From positions 3,006,001 through 3,070,000 of the forward strand of contig NZ_CP045423.1 of assembly GCF_009363855.1 (NCBI RefSeq): DNA of 64,000 nucleotides. Reading direction: 5' to 3'. The DNA comes from Microvirga thermotolerans. GTDB taxonomy: Bacteria > Pseudomonadota > Alphaproteobacteria > Rhizobiales > Beijerinckiaceae. A program made the translations under genes and the position numbers. The notes beneath the pieces were generated by a model. That model saw only the letters and a program-made list of their open reading frames with translations, did not search any database and had not been told where the DNA came from. Positions 53,599 through 61,705 of the stretch are shown here, piece by piece; the first letter of the stretch is position 1, and each line of letters opens with the position of its first letter.

Positions 53599-54486
53599 AT
53601 GAGCACGATCTTCGGCATTCCCGCTCCGGCGCTCTACGGGCAGATCCTCATCGGCCTCATCAACGGCTCGTTCTATGCCCTGCTCAGCCTCGGGCTGGCC
53701 GTGATCTTCGGCCTTCTGCGCGTCATCAACTTCGCCCATGGCGCGCAGTACATGCTCGGCGCCTTCGTGGCCTACGGGCTCCTCAACTATCTCGGCATCG
53801 GCTACTGGCCGTCCCTGGTTCTCGCACCTCTCATCGTGGGCGTGACGGCGATCGCCATCGAGCGCACCATGCTGAGCCGTCTCTACGGGCTCGATCCCCT
53901 CTACGGGCTTCTCCTCACCTTCGGCCTGGCGCTCATCTTCGAGGGTGCCTTCCGCTACTGGTTCGGCACCTCGGGCAAGCCCTATGCCCCGCCGCAGCAG
54001 CTCACCGGCGCGCTCAATCTCGGCTTCATGTTCCTGCCGATCTATCGCGGCTGGGTCGTCGTCGCCTCCCTGGCGGTGTGCCTCGGCACATGGCTTCTGA
54101 TCGAGAAGACCCGCCTCGGGGCGTATCTGCGCGCCGCGACCGAGAACGCCACCCTCGTGCAGGCCTTCGGCGTGAACGTCCCGCGCCTCCTGACCCTCAC
54201 CTACGGCCTCGGCGCCGCCCTGGCGGCGCTCGCCGGCGTCCTGGCCGCTCCGATCTACCAGGTGAGTCCGCTGATGGGCTCCAATCTCATCATCATCGTC
54301 TTCGCCGTCGTGGTCGTCGGCGGAATGGGCTCGATCCTCGGCGCCATCGTCACCGGCTATGTGCTCGGCGTTCTGGAAGGACTGACGAAGGTGTTCTACC
54401 CCGAGGCATCGAGCATCGTGATATTCGTCGTCATGGCCCTCGTCCTGCTCGTCCGGCCGGCGGGGCTCTTCGGACGGGAGGCTTGA
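53599..54486 (+). CDS. livH: HAAT-type ABC transporter permease LivH
   Basis: A 295-residue inner-membrane permease with about eight helices. LINGSFYALLSLGLAVIFGLLRVINFAHGAQYMLGAFVAYG at about residues 19-60 is the family signature, and RAATENATLVQAFGVNVPRLLTLTYGLGAALAALAGVLAAP is the EAA-like coupling loop and following helix. The ATG at 53599 is 7 bases after livF; a longer frame from 53551 is a shadow. Confidence 0.94.
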   Translation: MSTIFGIPAPALYGQILIGLINGSFYALLSLGLAVIFGLLRVINFAHGAQYMLGAFVAYGLLNYLGIGYWPSLVLAPLIVGVTAIAIERTMLSRLYGLDPLYGLLLTFGLALIFEGAFRYWFGTSGKPYAPPQQLTGALNLGFMFLPIYRGWVVVASLAVCLGTWLLIEKTRLGAYLRAATENATLVQAFGVNVPRLLTLTYGLGAALAALAGVLAAPIYQVSPLMGSNLIIIVFAVVVVGGMGSILGAIVTGYVLGVLEGLTKVFYPEASSIVIFVVMALVLLVRPAGLFGREA

Positions 54487-54491
54487 GGAAC

Positions 54492-55457
54492 GTGAAGGTC
54501 CAGTCGCAGGCTCTCGAGAGACGGGACGGGGTGCGGATCCCCGTCAAGGTCTTTGCCGCCCTCGCCCTCGTCGGGCTCCTGGCGGCGCCCTTCGCGTTCT
54601 ATCCCGTCTTCCTGATGAGCGTGCTCTGCTTCGCGCTCTTCGCCTGCGCCTTCAACCTGCTGATCGGCTATGTGGGCCTCCTCTCCTTCGGCCATGCCAC
54701 CTTCTTCGGAGGCGCGGCCTATTTCACGGCGCATGCGGTGAAGGTGTGGGGCTGGGACCCGCTGGCGGGAATTCTTCTCGGCGCCTGCGGGGCTGCGGCC
54801 CTGGGGCTCGTCGTCGGGTTCCTCGCCATCCGTCGCCAGGGCATCTACTTCGCGATGATCACCCTCGCCCTCGGTCAGATGTTCGCGTTCATCTGCCTGC
54901 AGGTTCCCTTCACCCACGGCGAGGACGGCATCCAGGGCGTGCCGCGCGGGCGGCTGCTCGGGCTGCTCGACCTGAACGAGCCGCTCGCGATGTACTATGT
55001 CACCCTCGCGATCTTCCTCTTCGGGTTCTTCGCCGTCTGGCGCATCGTGAACTCGCCCTTCGGCAACATCCTGAAGGCGATCCGCGAGAACGAGCGCCGC
55101 GCCGTGTCCCTCGGCTACCGTGTCGAACGCTACAAGCTCGGCGCCTTCGTCATGTCGGCCGCTCTGGCAGGTCTGGCGGGAGGCACCAAGGCCATCGTGT
55201 TCCAGTTCGCGACGCTGACCGACGTTCAGTGGCAGATGTCGGGCGAAGTGATCCTCATGACGCTTCTGGGAGGCATCGGAACCCTGATCGGCCCCGTCGT
55301 CGGCGCCGCCTTCGTGATTACGCTCCAGAACTATCTCGCCACGTTCGACTTCCCCGTGACGGTTCTGATCGGCATCATCTTCGTGGTCTGCGTGCTGGTC
55401 TTCCGCCGCGGGATCGCCGGCGAGGCCATGGAAGCGCTCAGGCGCAGGAGTCTTTGA
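54492..55457 (+). CDS. livM: HAAT-type ABC transporter permease LivM
   Basis: A 321-residue permease paired with LivH. It has AFNLLIGYVGLLSFGHATFFGGAAYFTAHAV (family signature), FLAIRRQGIYFAMITLALGQM, and the coupling loop ILKAIRENERRAVSLGYRVERYKLGAFVMSAALAGLAGG. The start is a GTG at 54492 with TTGAGGAAC upstream, 5 bases after the livH stop. It ends the transporter operon proper; an imperfect terminator-like stem follows. Confidence 0.93.
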   Translation: MKVQSQALERRDGVRIPVKVFAALALVGLLAAPFAFYPVFLMSVLCFALFACAFNLLIGYVGLLSFGHATFFGGAAYFTAHAVKVWGWDPLAGILLGACGAAALGLVVGFLAIRRQGIYFAMITLALGQMFAFICLQVPFTHGEDGIQGVPRGRLLGLLDLNEPLAMYYVTLAIFLFGFFAVWRIVNSPFGNILKAIRENERRAVSLGYRVERYKLGAFVMSAALAGLAGGTKAIVFQFATLTDVQWQMSGEVILMTLLGGIGTLIGPVVGAAFVITLQNYLATFDFPVTVLIGIIFVVCVLVFRRGIAGEAMEALRRRSL

Positions 55458-55462
55458 AGTCG

Positions 55463-55498
55463 TCCCGGATCAGGCGGGAACCGGCTTTCCGTCCGGGA
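55463..55498 (+). other. Stem-loop between livM and the GMC dehydrogenase gene
   Basis: TCCCGGA (55463-55469) and TCCGGGA (55492-55498) form a perfect 7-bp stem enclosing 22 bases that include a smaller GGAA/TTCC dyad. Only ATT follows, so this is at most a partial terminator, and read-through into the dehydrogenase gene is likely. Confidence 0.4.
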
Positions 55499-55538
55499 TT
55501 GCGTGAATGAGCCGGATCGCATCCGTCGAGACCGAGCC

Positions 55539-57170
55539 ATGTCAGACAGCGACACATTCGATTACGTCATCGTCGGCGGCGGATCCGCCGGCTGCGTTCT
55601 CGCCAATCGCCTTTCCGCCGACCGGCGCCGCACCGTGTGCCTTCTGGAAGCGGGAGGGCGGGACAACTGGATCTGGTTCCACATCCCCGTCGGGTACCTC
55701 TTCGCCATCGGCAATCCGCGCTCCGACTGGATGTTCAAGACCGAACCGGAGCCCGGCCTGAACGGCCGCGTCCTGAACTACCCGCGCGGAAAGGTGCTCG
55801 GCGGCTCCTCGGCCATCAACGCCATGATCTACATGCGCGGCCAGCGCGAGGATTACGACGGCTGGCGCCAGATGGGCCTTCGCGGCTGGGGATGGGAGGA
55901 CGTGAAGCCGATCTTCCGCCGTCACGAGGATCATTATCTCGGCGAGGGCGAGCACCACGGGGTGGGAGGCGAGTGGCGGATCGAGGCTCCGCGCGTGCGC
56001 TGGGACATCCTCGACGCCTTCATCGAAGCCGCGGTCGAAGCCGGCATTCCCCGCACGAGCGACTTCAACACCGGGGACAACGAGGGCATCGGCTATTTCC
56101 AGGTGAACCAGAAGAACGGGCGCCGGTGGTCGGCGGCCCGCGGCTTCCTCAAGCCCGCGCTCACCCGGCCGAACCTCTCCGTCGAGATCGAGGCGCAGGC
56201 GACGCGGATCCTCTTCGAGGGCAGGCGCGCGGTCGGCGTGGAGTTCATGCGGGGCGGCACGCGGCGACAGGTCCGGGCACGGCGCGAGGTGATCGTCTCC
56301 ACGGGCGCGGTCGTCACGCCGCAGCTCCTCCAGCTCTCCGGAATCGGCGACGGGAATCTCCTGCAGCAGCACGGCATCCCCGTCGTGCACCACGCGCCCG
56401 GCGTGGGCGCCAACCTGCAGGACCATCTCCAGCTGCGCCCGATCTATCGCGTCCACGGCGTTCGCACGCTCAACGAGGACTACCGCTCGCTGATCCGCAA
56501 AGGGCACATGGCGCTGGAATACGCGCTCTTCCGCCGGGGCCCGTTGACCATGGCGCCCTCGCAGCTCGGCGCCTTCACGCGCTCCTCGCCGCGCTACGCG
56601 ACGCCCAATCTCCAGTTCCACATCCAGCCCCTCTCCCTCGACAAGTTCGGAGAGGAGCCGCACCCCTTCCCCGCCTTCACGGCGAGCGTCTGCAACCTCC
56701 GCCCGACGAGCCGCGGCAGCATCCAGCTCCGCGGTCCCGATCCCCTGACGCCGCCGGTCATCAGGCTCAACTCCCTGACAACCGAGGAGGATGAGCAGGT
56801 CGCGGTCGACGCCCTGCGCCTGGTCAGGCGCATCGTCTCGATGCCGGCGCTCGGCAGGTACCGTCCCGAAGAATACAAGCCCGGCGGAGAACTGACGACG
56901 GACCGGGAGTTGCTTCAGGGCGCGCGCGAGATCGGGACCACGATCTTCCACCCGGTCGGCACTGCGAAGATGGGCGTGGAGAGCGATCCCATGGCCGTGA
57001 CGGACGAGCGGCTTCGCGTGCGGGGCATCGAAGGGCTGCGCGTCGTGGATGCCTCCATCATGCCCACGATCACCAGCGGGAACACTAACTCGCCGACCAT
57101 CATGATCGCCGAGAAAGGGGCCATGATGATCCTCGAGGACGAAGGCGCCGGAGCCTCGGCGGCCGCATAG
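55539..57170 (+). CDS. GMC-family FAD-dependent alcohol dehydrogenase (choline dehydrogenase-like)
   Basis: A 543-residue flavoprotein. The ADP-binding FDYVIVGGGSAGCVLANRLS is at residues about 5-24, and GKVLGGSSAINAMIYMRGQREDYD is GMC signature 1. VSTGAVVTPQLLQLSGIG is signature 2. The catalytic C-terminal region is IFHPVGTAKMGVESDPMAVTDERLRVRGIEGLRVVDASIMPTITSGNTNSPTIMIAEKGA, with the active-site His and Asn. The ATG at 55539 fits the family. Lying just behind the Liv-type operon, it may oxidise the transported compound. Confidence 0.92.
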   Translation: MSDSDTFDYVIVGGGSAGCVLANRLSADRRRTVCLLEAGGRDNWIWFHIPVGYLFAIGNPRSDWMFKTEPEPGLNGRVLNYPRGKVLGGSSAINAMIYMRGQREDYDGWRQMGLRGWGWEDVKPIFRRHEDHYLGEGEHHGVGGEWRIEAPRVRWDILDAFIEAAVEAGIPRTSDFNTGDNEGIGYFQVNQKNGRRWSAARGFLKPALTRPNLSVEIEAQATRILFEGRRAVGVEFMRGGTRRQVRARREVIVSTGAVVTPQLLQLSGIGDGNLLQQHGIPVVHHAPGVGANLQDHLQLRPIYRVHGVRTLNEDYRSLIRKGHMALEYALFRRGPLTMAPSQLGAFTRSSPRYATPNLQFHIQPLSLDKFGEEPHPFPAFTASVCNLRPTSRGSIQLRGPDPLTPPVIRLNSLTTEEDEQVAVDALRLVRRIVSMPALGRYRPEEYKPGGELTTDRELLQGAREIGTTIFHPVGTAKMGVESDPMAVTDERLRVRGIEGLRVVDASIMPTITSGNTNSPTIMIAEKGAMMILEDEGAGASAAA

Positions 57171-57216
57171 GGCATTTCCAGGATCGGCCGTTCCCCGTCC
57201 GCTCCCCGTCCGCCGC

Positions 57217-58302
57217 TCACGAAGGCCGGCCGTCGGCTTCGCGCCCTCCGCCGTCCATCTCTTCGGCGAGCCCCCTCACCTCCTGGCCCGCGCGGCGGTC
57301 CGCCACGAGCACGGCGTCTGGCGTGGCAACGACGATCAGGTCCTCCACGCCGAGCGTCGCCACGAAGGGACCCTCCGAGCGGACGTAGCTGCCCCTGGTA
57401 TCCCGCGCGACGACGTTTCCGAGAAGAACGTTGTTCCTCGCGTCCTTGTTCTCCCGCTCCCAAAGGGCCGACCAGGTCCCCATGTCCCGCCACCGGAACG
57501 CCGCTTCCACCATAACCGCCCTGTCCGTCCTTTCGAGGACGGCCCGATCCACCGAGACATGCCGTGCCTGCGCATAGGCGTCGCCATCGAGCCGAATGAA
57601 GTCGAGGTCGACCGTCGAGCGCGAGACCGCATTCCGGCAAGCCCGCAGCAGGTCGGGCTCGTGCCGCGCGAGTTCCTGGAGGAAGGCCTGCGCCGGCAGG
57701 AGAAAGATCCCGCTGTTCCATAGATGATCTCCGGACCGGAGGTATCTCTCCGCCGTCGCCCTGTCGGGCTTTTCCTCGAACGCGGCGACCCTGCGCACCG
57801 CCGCATCCCATTCCAGGGAGCGGCCCAGGCGGGCATAACCGAATCCCGTCTCCGGCGCCGCCGGCGCGAGACCGAACAGGACGAGATGCCCCGCGCGCGC
57901 CGCCGGGAGGCCCTTTGCGACGTCAGCATGGAAAGCATCCGCGTCCGGAATGAGATGGTCCGTCGGCATGACGAGAAGCACGGCCTCCGGATCGCGGCGG
58001 CCGGCGATCAGCGCCGCGGCCGCGACTGCGGGACCGGTGCCGCGCGGACAGGGCTCCAGGACGATGCGCGCTCCTGCTCCCACGGCCTGCATCTGCTCGG
58101 CGACGGCGAAGCGGTGGTCGGCTTGGGCCATCACCAGGGGCTCTCCGTAGAGGGCGTTCCCCTGGACGCGCCGCGCCGTCTGTTGCAGCAGGGTTTCGTC
58201 ACCGATCAGGCACAGGAGCTGTTTGGGACGATGCGGACGCGAGAGAGGCCAGAGCCGGCAGCCCGATCCGCCGGACAGGAGAACGGGAGTGACTGGACTC
58301 AT
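57217..58302 (-). CDS. Mannose-1-phosphate guanylyltransferase (short form)
   Basis: A 361-residue nucleotidyltransferase that should make GDP-mannose. The activation loop reads LLSGGSGCRLWPLSRPHRPKQLL, with Cys15 where GGSGTRLWPLSR normally has Thr. Other family motifs are present: CPRGTGPAVAAAALIA, LLVMPTDHLI, AFEEKPDRATAERYL, WNSGIFLL and WRDMGTWSALWE. It lacks the C-terminal phosphomannose isomerase (cupin) domain of full-length bifunctional ManC. Start at 58302; no good ribosome-binding site is visible. It converges with the GMC gene. Confidence 0.85.
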   Translation of the reverse strand: MSPVTPVLLSGGSGCRLWPLSRPHRPKQLLCLIGDETLLQQTARRVQGNALYGEPLVMAQADHRFAVAEQMQAVGAGARIVLEPCPRGTGPAVAAAALIAGRRDPEAVLLVMPTDHLIPDADAFHADVAKGLPAARAGHLVLFGLAPAAPETGFGYARLGRSLEWDAAVRRVAAFEEKPDRATAERYLRSGDHLWNSGIFLLPAQAFLQELARHEPDLLRACRNAVSRSTVDLDFIRLDGDAYAQARHVSVDRAVLERTDRAVMVEAAFRWRDMGTWSALWERENKDARNNVLLGNVVARDTRGSYVRSEGPFVATLGVEDLIVVATPDAVLVADRRAGQEVRGLAEEMDGGGREADGRPS

Positions 58303-58606
58303 GAGTGCTCGAACGCTCCTGGCTCCCGGTCCATGCCTCGGAACGAAGCGAGGAGCACGGACGAAGACCAAGCCTAGCGTTGCAGGCGAGGAAAGGGCAC
58401 TGATCGAACGGAGGGGCAATTCCAAGCAAGGCCGAGCGGCTCCCTCCCGCCGCGCACATCGGCAACTCGTCGCGCCGGAGAACGCGTGAAGCGGGAAATC
58501 CCGGCCTCGCCTCTGACGACGCAGCGGACGAAGGCGAGACCTTACGGCGCCGCCGACAGGGGCCGGGGCGGGCGGGGAACCGCCGCCCCGCTGGAACGGC
58601 CCTGGA
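58303..58606. other. Intergenic region with no recognised gene
   Basis: These 304 bases separate two minus-strand genes. Near the right end (about 58563-58592) GGGGCGG and CCGCCCC can pair, a possible T-less transcript end for the LuxR-type gene. No promoter for the guanylyltransferase could be defined. Open frames on the plus strand are Arg/Gly-rich shadows. Confidence 0.4.
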
Positions 58607-59437
58607 TCAGTGGCGGCCGTCGAGCCCGGCGGAGTGGTCGCCGGGGCGCAGGTGGCTGGCGGCCCAGATGGCGGCCTGGGTCCTGTTTTTCGCCCGGATC
58701 TTGCGAAGGATGGCCTTCACGTGGACCTTCACCGTCGCTTCCGTGATGTCGAACTTGCGCGCGATGATCTTGTTGGAATCGCCCTGCATGAGGCAGCGCA
58801 GGATCACCGTCTCCCGCACCGAGAGGCCCCGTTTGCCGAGCTTGCTTCCGGCCTCCATCAGGATCTCGTCCGGATTCTCCGGCTGCTCCTCGATCTCGGT
58901 CGCCGGACCATGGACGAGCCCGAGGATCGAGGCCGGGTATATGGCCTCGCCGAGCATGACGAGATCGAGAGACTTGGTGAGGACCTCACAGGAAACCGAT
59001 TTGACGAGATAGGCATCGACACCGGCCTGGAAGGCGGACAGAATCTCTTTCAGGTCATACTCGTCCACCAGGACGACGACTTTCGCGGAGCCATGCTCCG
59101 CCTTCAGTTGCCGGATCTGCCGGAAGACCTCCTCGTGGCCGGCACCGGCACTGACGATCAGGATGAAGGGCCTGTCGGGCGCTCCATAGGAGCGGATGTC
59201 GGAGAAACCTGAGCAGGAGGCAATCACGCTGAATCGGGTTCCCGCCAGGATGCGTTTCAGCCCTTCCCGCAGCAGCGTGTTGGGCTCGACGAGCAAGGCG
59301 GGCACGGGCTCGGTGTCGGATTTGACCGTTGCATCCCAATCTCCGCGAAGCTGGGCGTCCGAAATCTGTGAGAATGCCTCACCAGGGACCAAGCCGTCCA
59401 AATTGGACAAGCCATCGCAACCGTAGTTCTTCCTCAT
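58607..59437 (-). CDS. LuxR-type regulator with degenerate receiver, paralogue 1
   Basis: A 276-residue NarL/FixJ-like protein. The N-terminal domain (about 48-165) follows the receiver pattern, but the acidic pair is replaced (LLVEPNTLLREGLKRIL) and the phospho-Asp position reads ILIVSAGAG; only the Lys in YLVKSVS is kept. The C-terminal LuxR helix-turn-helix is RGLSVRETVILRCLMQGDSNKIIARKFDITEATVKVHVKAILRKIRAKNRTQAAIWA. Control by phosphorylation is therefore unlikely. Start at 59437. The HTH is nearly the same as that of the paralogue at 60515-61252. Confidence 0.88.
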   Translation of the reverse strand: MRKNYGCDGLSNLDGLVPGEAFSQISDAQLRGDWDATVKSDTEPVPALLVEPNTLLREGLKRILAGTRFSVIASCSGFSDIRSYGAPDRPFILIVSAGAGHEEVFRQIRQLKAEHGSAKVVVLVDEYDLKEILSAFQAGVDAYLVKSVSCEVLTKSLDLVMLGEAIYPASILGLVHGPATEIEEQPENPDEILMEAGSKLGKRGLSVRETVILRCLMQGDSNKIIARKFDITEATVKVHVKAILRKIRAKNRTQAAIWAASHLRPGDHSAGLDGRH

Positions 59438-59863
59438 TGCCTGCTTCTCTGACCTAGCCCCCGGACAGTTCAGCACCTGTTTTCTTTGTATCTCCCACGT
59501 AAGAAAGCTAACCCATCTTCCTCAACGGCAAAATAGGCCGTCAGCACTTATCGTCTCTTGGGACGTAGTTTGTTCTATTTTTGCAAAGTGTCTCTTGAGC
59601 AATTATTTCCTGAATGCGCTTCAGACCTGCATCGGTGCAAACGAGCCGAGGCGCGAAGTCGCCGGCAAGAACGGCGTCGAGACGCGTGTCGGAACAAGTG
59701 ATTCGCCGGGAACTCACCCTTGAGGGTAGTTTGCCGCCGTCCGGCGATTTAGAACCTAGACATCGGTTCTGCGCACCTTTAGACAATTCACGGTCGGCGT
59801 TTCAAGGTCCCGCGAATCCAACAAAGTCTACATAAAATGCAGATGGAGCCGATACCGGTCATC
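59438..59863. other. AT-richer intergenic region before the DUF6894 gene
   Basis: No gene is firmly supported here. The part near the LuxR start (about 59470-59610) is AT-rich. AGAACC (59751-59756) and GGTTCT (59765-59770) form a perfect 6-bp dyad with an 8-base centre, a candidate operator for the DUF6894 gene. A minus-strand frame at 59541-59786 (81 codons, RITCSDTRLDAVLAGDFAPRLVCTD) cannot be excluded but lacks a good start context. Confidence 0.45.
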
Positions 59864-60091
59864 ATGAGGTGCTACTTCAATCTCATCGATGGTTATGAGC
59901 GCATCCTGGACTTGGATGGGATTGAGGTTTCGGACCTTGAGCAGGCGCGGCTCCAGGCCATCAAGGCCATCGAGGAGCTTCTCGAGGAAGACGAGGGAAT
60001 TTCCGAGGACTGGCACAGTTGGACGCTTGAAGTCACGAACGAGGACGGAAAGATCCTATTCTCGATTCCGCTCTATGGAATCCTTCACTGA
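59864..60091 (+). CDS. DUF6894 family small protein
   Basis: A 75-residue acidic protein starting MRCYFNLIDGYERILDLDGIEVSDLEQARLQAIKAIEELLEED. The pattern (short beta start with aromatic residues, then D-x-x-G-x-E/D and an Ala/Glu helix) fits DUF6894, a Rhizobiales family of unknown function. I chose the ATG at 59864 because family members begin M-x-x-Y/F-F; an in-frame ATG at 59837 would add nine residues. It lies between two LuxR-type paralogues, and its 3' end overlaps a small minus-strand frame. Confidence 0.75.
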   Translation: MRCYFNLIDGYERILDLDGIEVSDLEQARLQAIKAIEELLEEDEGISEDWHSWTLEVTNEDGKILFSIPLYGILH

Positions 60092-60220
60092 AGCGTTGCC
60101 CGCCCGGCACCGCCCCTGGGCGTCGATCAGCCGCCTCAGCATCCTTTGAACGTGCTCCTTGACCACGTCCTTCTTGGTCATGTCATTGCCGGGGTTGGAA
60201 CGGCTCTTGCCGGAAGCCAT
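60056..60220 (-). CDS. Small basic protein, unknown
   Basis: A 54-residue frame, MASGKSRSNPGNDMTKKDVVKEHVQRMLRRLIDAQG, ending DSIERNRE. Support is an excellent GGGGAGGCTGG site before the ATG at 60220. The protein is Lys/Arg-rich, with one likely amphipathic helix (about residues 15-34). It overlaps the end of the DUF6894 gene by 36 bases on the opposite strand. No family recognised. A chance frame is possible. Confidence 0.4.
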   Translation of the reverse strand: MASGKSRSNPGNDMTKKDVVKEHVQRMLRRLIDAQGRCRAGNASVKDSIERNRE

Positions 60221-60514
60221 GAAACCAGCCTCCCCTGAAGCAACAAACCGGAGCGCCCCGAGGGAATGCGTGAGACGCTCGCACCGGCAGGCGGTGAATG
60301 CAGGCTCCAGGGGTCGTCTTGAGGGGTCGTCTTGCGCGAACGCATCCGACGGCTCGCCGTCATGACCGATGGATAGCCCGCCGCCACTGTCCTCGCCCGC
60401 GGTTCCCCCCAAGACGACGACACTGCCGGAATTGGACGGTTCGGCCGGCCATGAGACGCCTCACACCCGGCCGTTTCTCATCCGCTGCAACGGGGTGCAG
60501 CGGCTCGATTGCGT
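60221..60514. other. Intergenic region with tandem 13-bp repeat and hairpin
   Basis: AGGGGTCGTCTTG occurs twice in direct tandem (60309-60321 and 60322-60334), and its inner GTCGTCTTG recurs inverted near 60412. CCGCTGCA (60482-60489) and TGCAGCGG (60496-60503) form a perfect 8-bp stem 12 bases past the stop of the LuxR-type gene, a likely T-less transcript end. No gene is supported. Confidence 0.5.
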
Positions 60515-61252
60515 TCAGGACGGCAACGAGGCGGAGTTGTCGTGAGCCTCGTTCGAGAAATGCGTGACGGCCCACATGGCGGCCTGAGTCCGGTTGGTGA
60601 CGCGGATCTTGCGCAGGATGGCCTTCACATGCACCTTCACCGTCGCTTCGGCGACATCGAGCTTGCGTGCAATCATCTTGTTCGGAGCTCCCTCCATCAG
60701 GCAGTGGAGGATCTCCGCCTCACGGGCCGAGAGCATCCGGCTCGGCGCGCTCGACGCGATGACCTGCATGCGCTGAGCGTCGGCCGCCGAGTAGAAGCGC
60801 GGCGGCGGAGATGCCTCCTCACCTCGCTCCGAAAGAGCGGTGATGACCATGGCCGCCGGGAAGACCTTCTCCCCCAGCATCACCAGGTCCAGATACTTGA
60901 CCAGGGTCTCGCATCCGATCGTCGCCAGGCAGTAACCGTCGGCCCCTGCATTGAGGGTGGCCGTCATGCCGCCCATGTCGAAGCTCTCGGACAGGACGAC
61001 GATGCGAGCGGCCGGAGCACGCGTTTTCAGATCCCGAATGACGTCGGCAGTACGTTCGTGATGAAGATTCTCATCGAGAATGAGCAGAGCTTCCGATTCG
61101 CGGGAGAGCCGTGCCAGAACCCCACCCTCGTCGGCGGCTTCCTCCGGACTGACCCGGTAGCGCGTGGAAGACAGAATGTGACGAATTCCTTCGCGGGCCA
61201 TGGCACTCCTGCAAGCCAGGAATGTGGTGACGGGCAATGAGTTCTGAGGCAT
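60515..61252 (-). CDS. LuxR-type regulator with degenerate receiver, paralogue 2
   Basis: A 245-residue NarL/FixJ-like protein. In its receiver-like domain the phospho-Asp may survive (LLILDENL), but the acidic pair is lost (FLACRSAMAREGIRHIL) and the conserved Lys is replaced (GYCLATIG). The C-terminal HTH is RMLSAREAEILHCLMEGAPNKMIARKLDVAEATVKVHVKAILRKIRVTNRTQAAMWA. The start at 61252 lies about 28 bases after a predicted activator-type promoter. It is next to the secretion genes, which makes them possible targets. Confidence 0.88.
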   Translation of the reverse strand: MPQNSLPVTTFLACRSAMAREGIRHILSSTRYRVSPEEAADEGGVLARLSRESEALLILDENLHHERTADVIRDLKTRAPAARIVVLSESFDMGGMTATLNAGADGYCLATIGCETLVKYLDLVMLGEKVFPAAMVITALSERGEEASPPPRFYSAADAQRMQVIASSAPSRMLSAREAEILHCLMEGAPNKMIARKLDVAEATVKVHVKAILRKIRVTNRTQAAMWAVTHFSNEAHDNSASLPS

Positions 61253-61705
61253 ACCGCTACATCCCTTTTTGCAGTTAACGCGAAAATTATACAATTCATG
61301 TTTCGTTAAGCATTAAGGCAAAGGAGGTAAAATTACCGCTTCGGAGGTAATTTCAATATCGTCCGATGCGCAGAATAAAAATCCTAATTTCCTTCGCAGA
61401 ACGACTGTCGATTCCCAGTTTTACATCGCTCAACCTGTCTCCGACACGTTGTAATGGATCGGCTTGGCGCTCATATGCGAAGTCTCTCGTCCCGGAGGTT
61501 CGATTAGAGGCTACTGCTATCGATGCCTCCGTTCGGGTGAGACATGGTCGGCAGAACGTTTGCCTCCCGAGCAGCCCTGGCGGGACCTTCTTTCGACAGT
61601 TGCCCTGGGGAAGCGCACCGAAGCCGCGGCGAGAGGCAGCGGAGGTTGTCCAGGGCTCTTTCCGGAACGAGGCTGGTCCGCAGCCCGTATCGCTCGATCG
61701 GGCTG
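61253..61705. other. AT-richer intergenic region upstream of LuxR paralogue 2
   Basis: These 453 bases hold the promoter of paralogue 2 at the left end and, at 61682-61704, a dyad AGCCCG / CGGGCT just past the HlyD stop that could end the secretion transcript. Between about 61400 and 61680 I see no supported gene; overlapping frames on both strands have no ribosome-binding site or family resemblance. Confidence 0.45.
61286..61350 (-). promoter_or_regulatory. Activator-style promoter of LuxR paralogue 2 with two TTACCTCC boxes
   Basis: On the minus strand a perfect TATAAT (61286-61291) has no acceptable -35 hexamer. Upstream are two direct copies of TTACCTCC (61323-61330 and 61343-61350), exactly 20 bp apart and centred near -47 and -67 from a start near 61280. 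TACCTCC differs by one base from the NarL-type heptamer TACYYMT. The start codon follows about 28 bases after the predicted start point. Confidence 0.5.

Noticed and set aside
59541..59786. 81-codon minus-strand frame with several Cys residues
   Set aside because: Weak resemblance to short Cys-pair proteins of Rhizobiales, but the Cys spacing is wrong and no start signal is seen. Kept only as a note in the intergenic entry.
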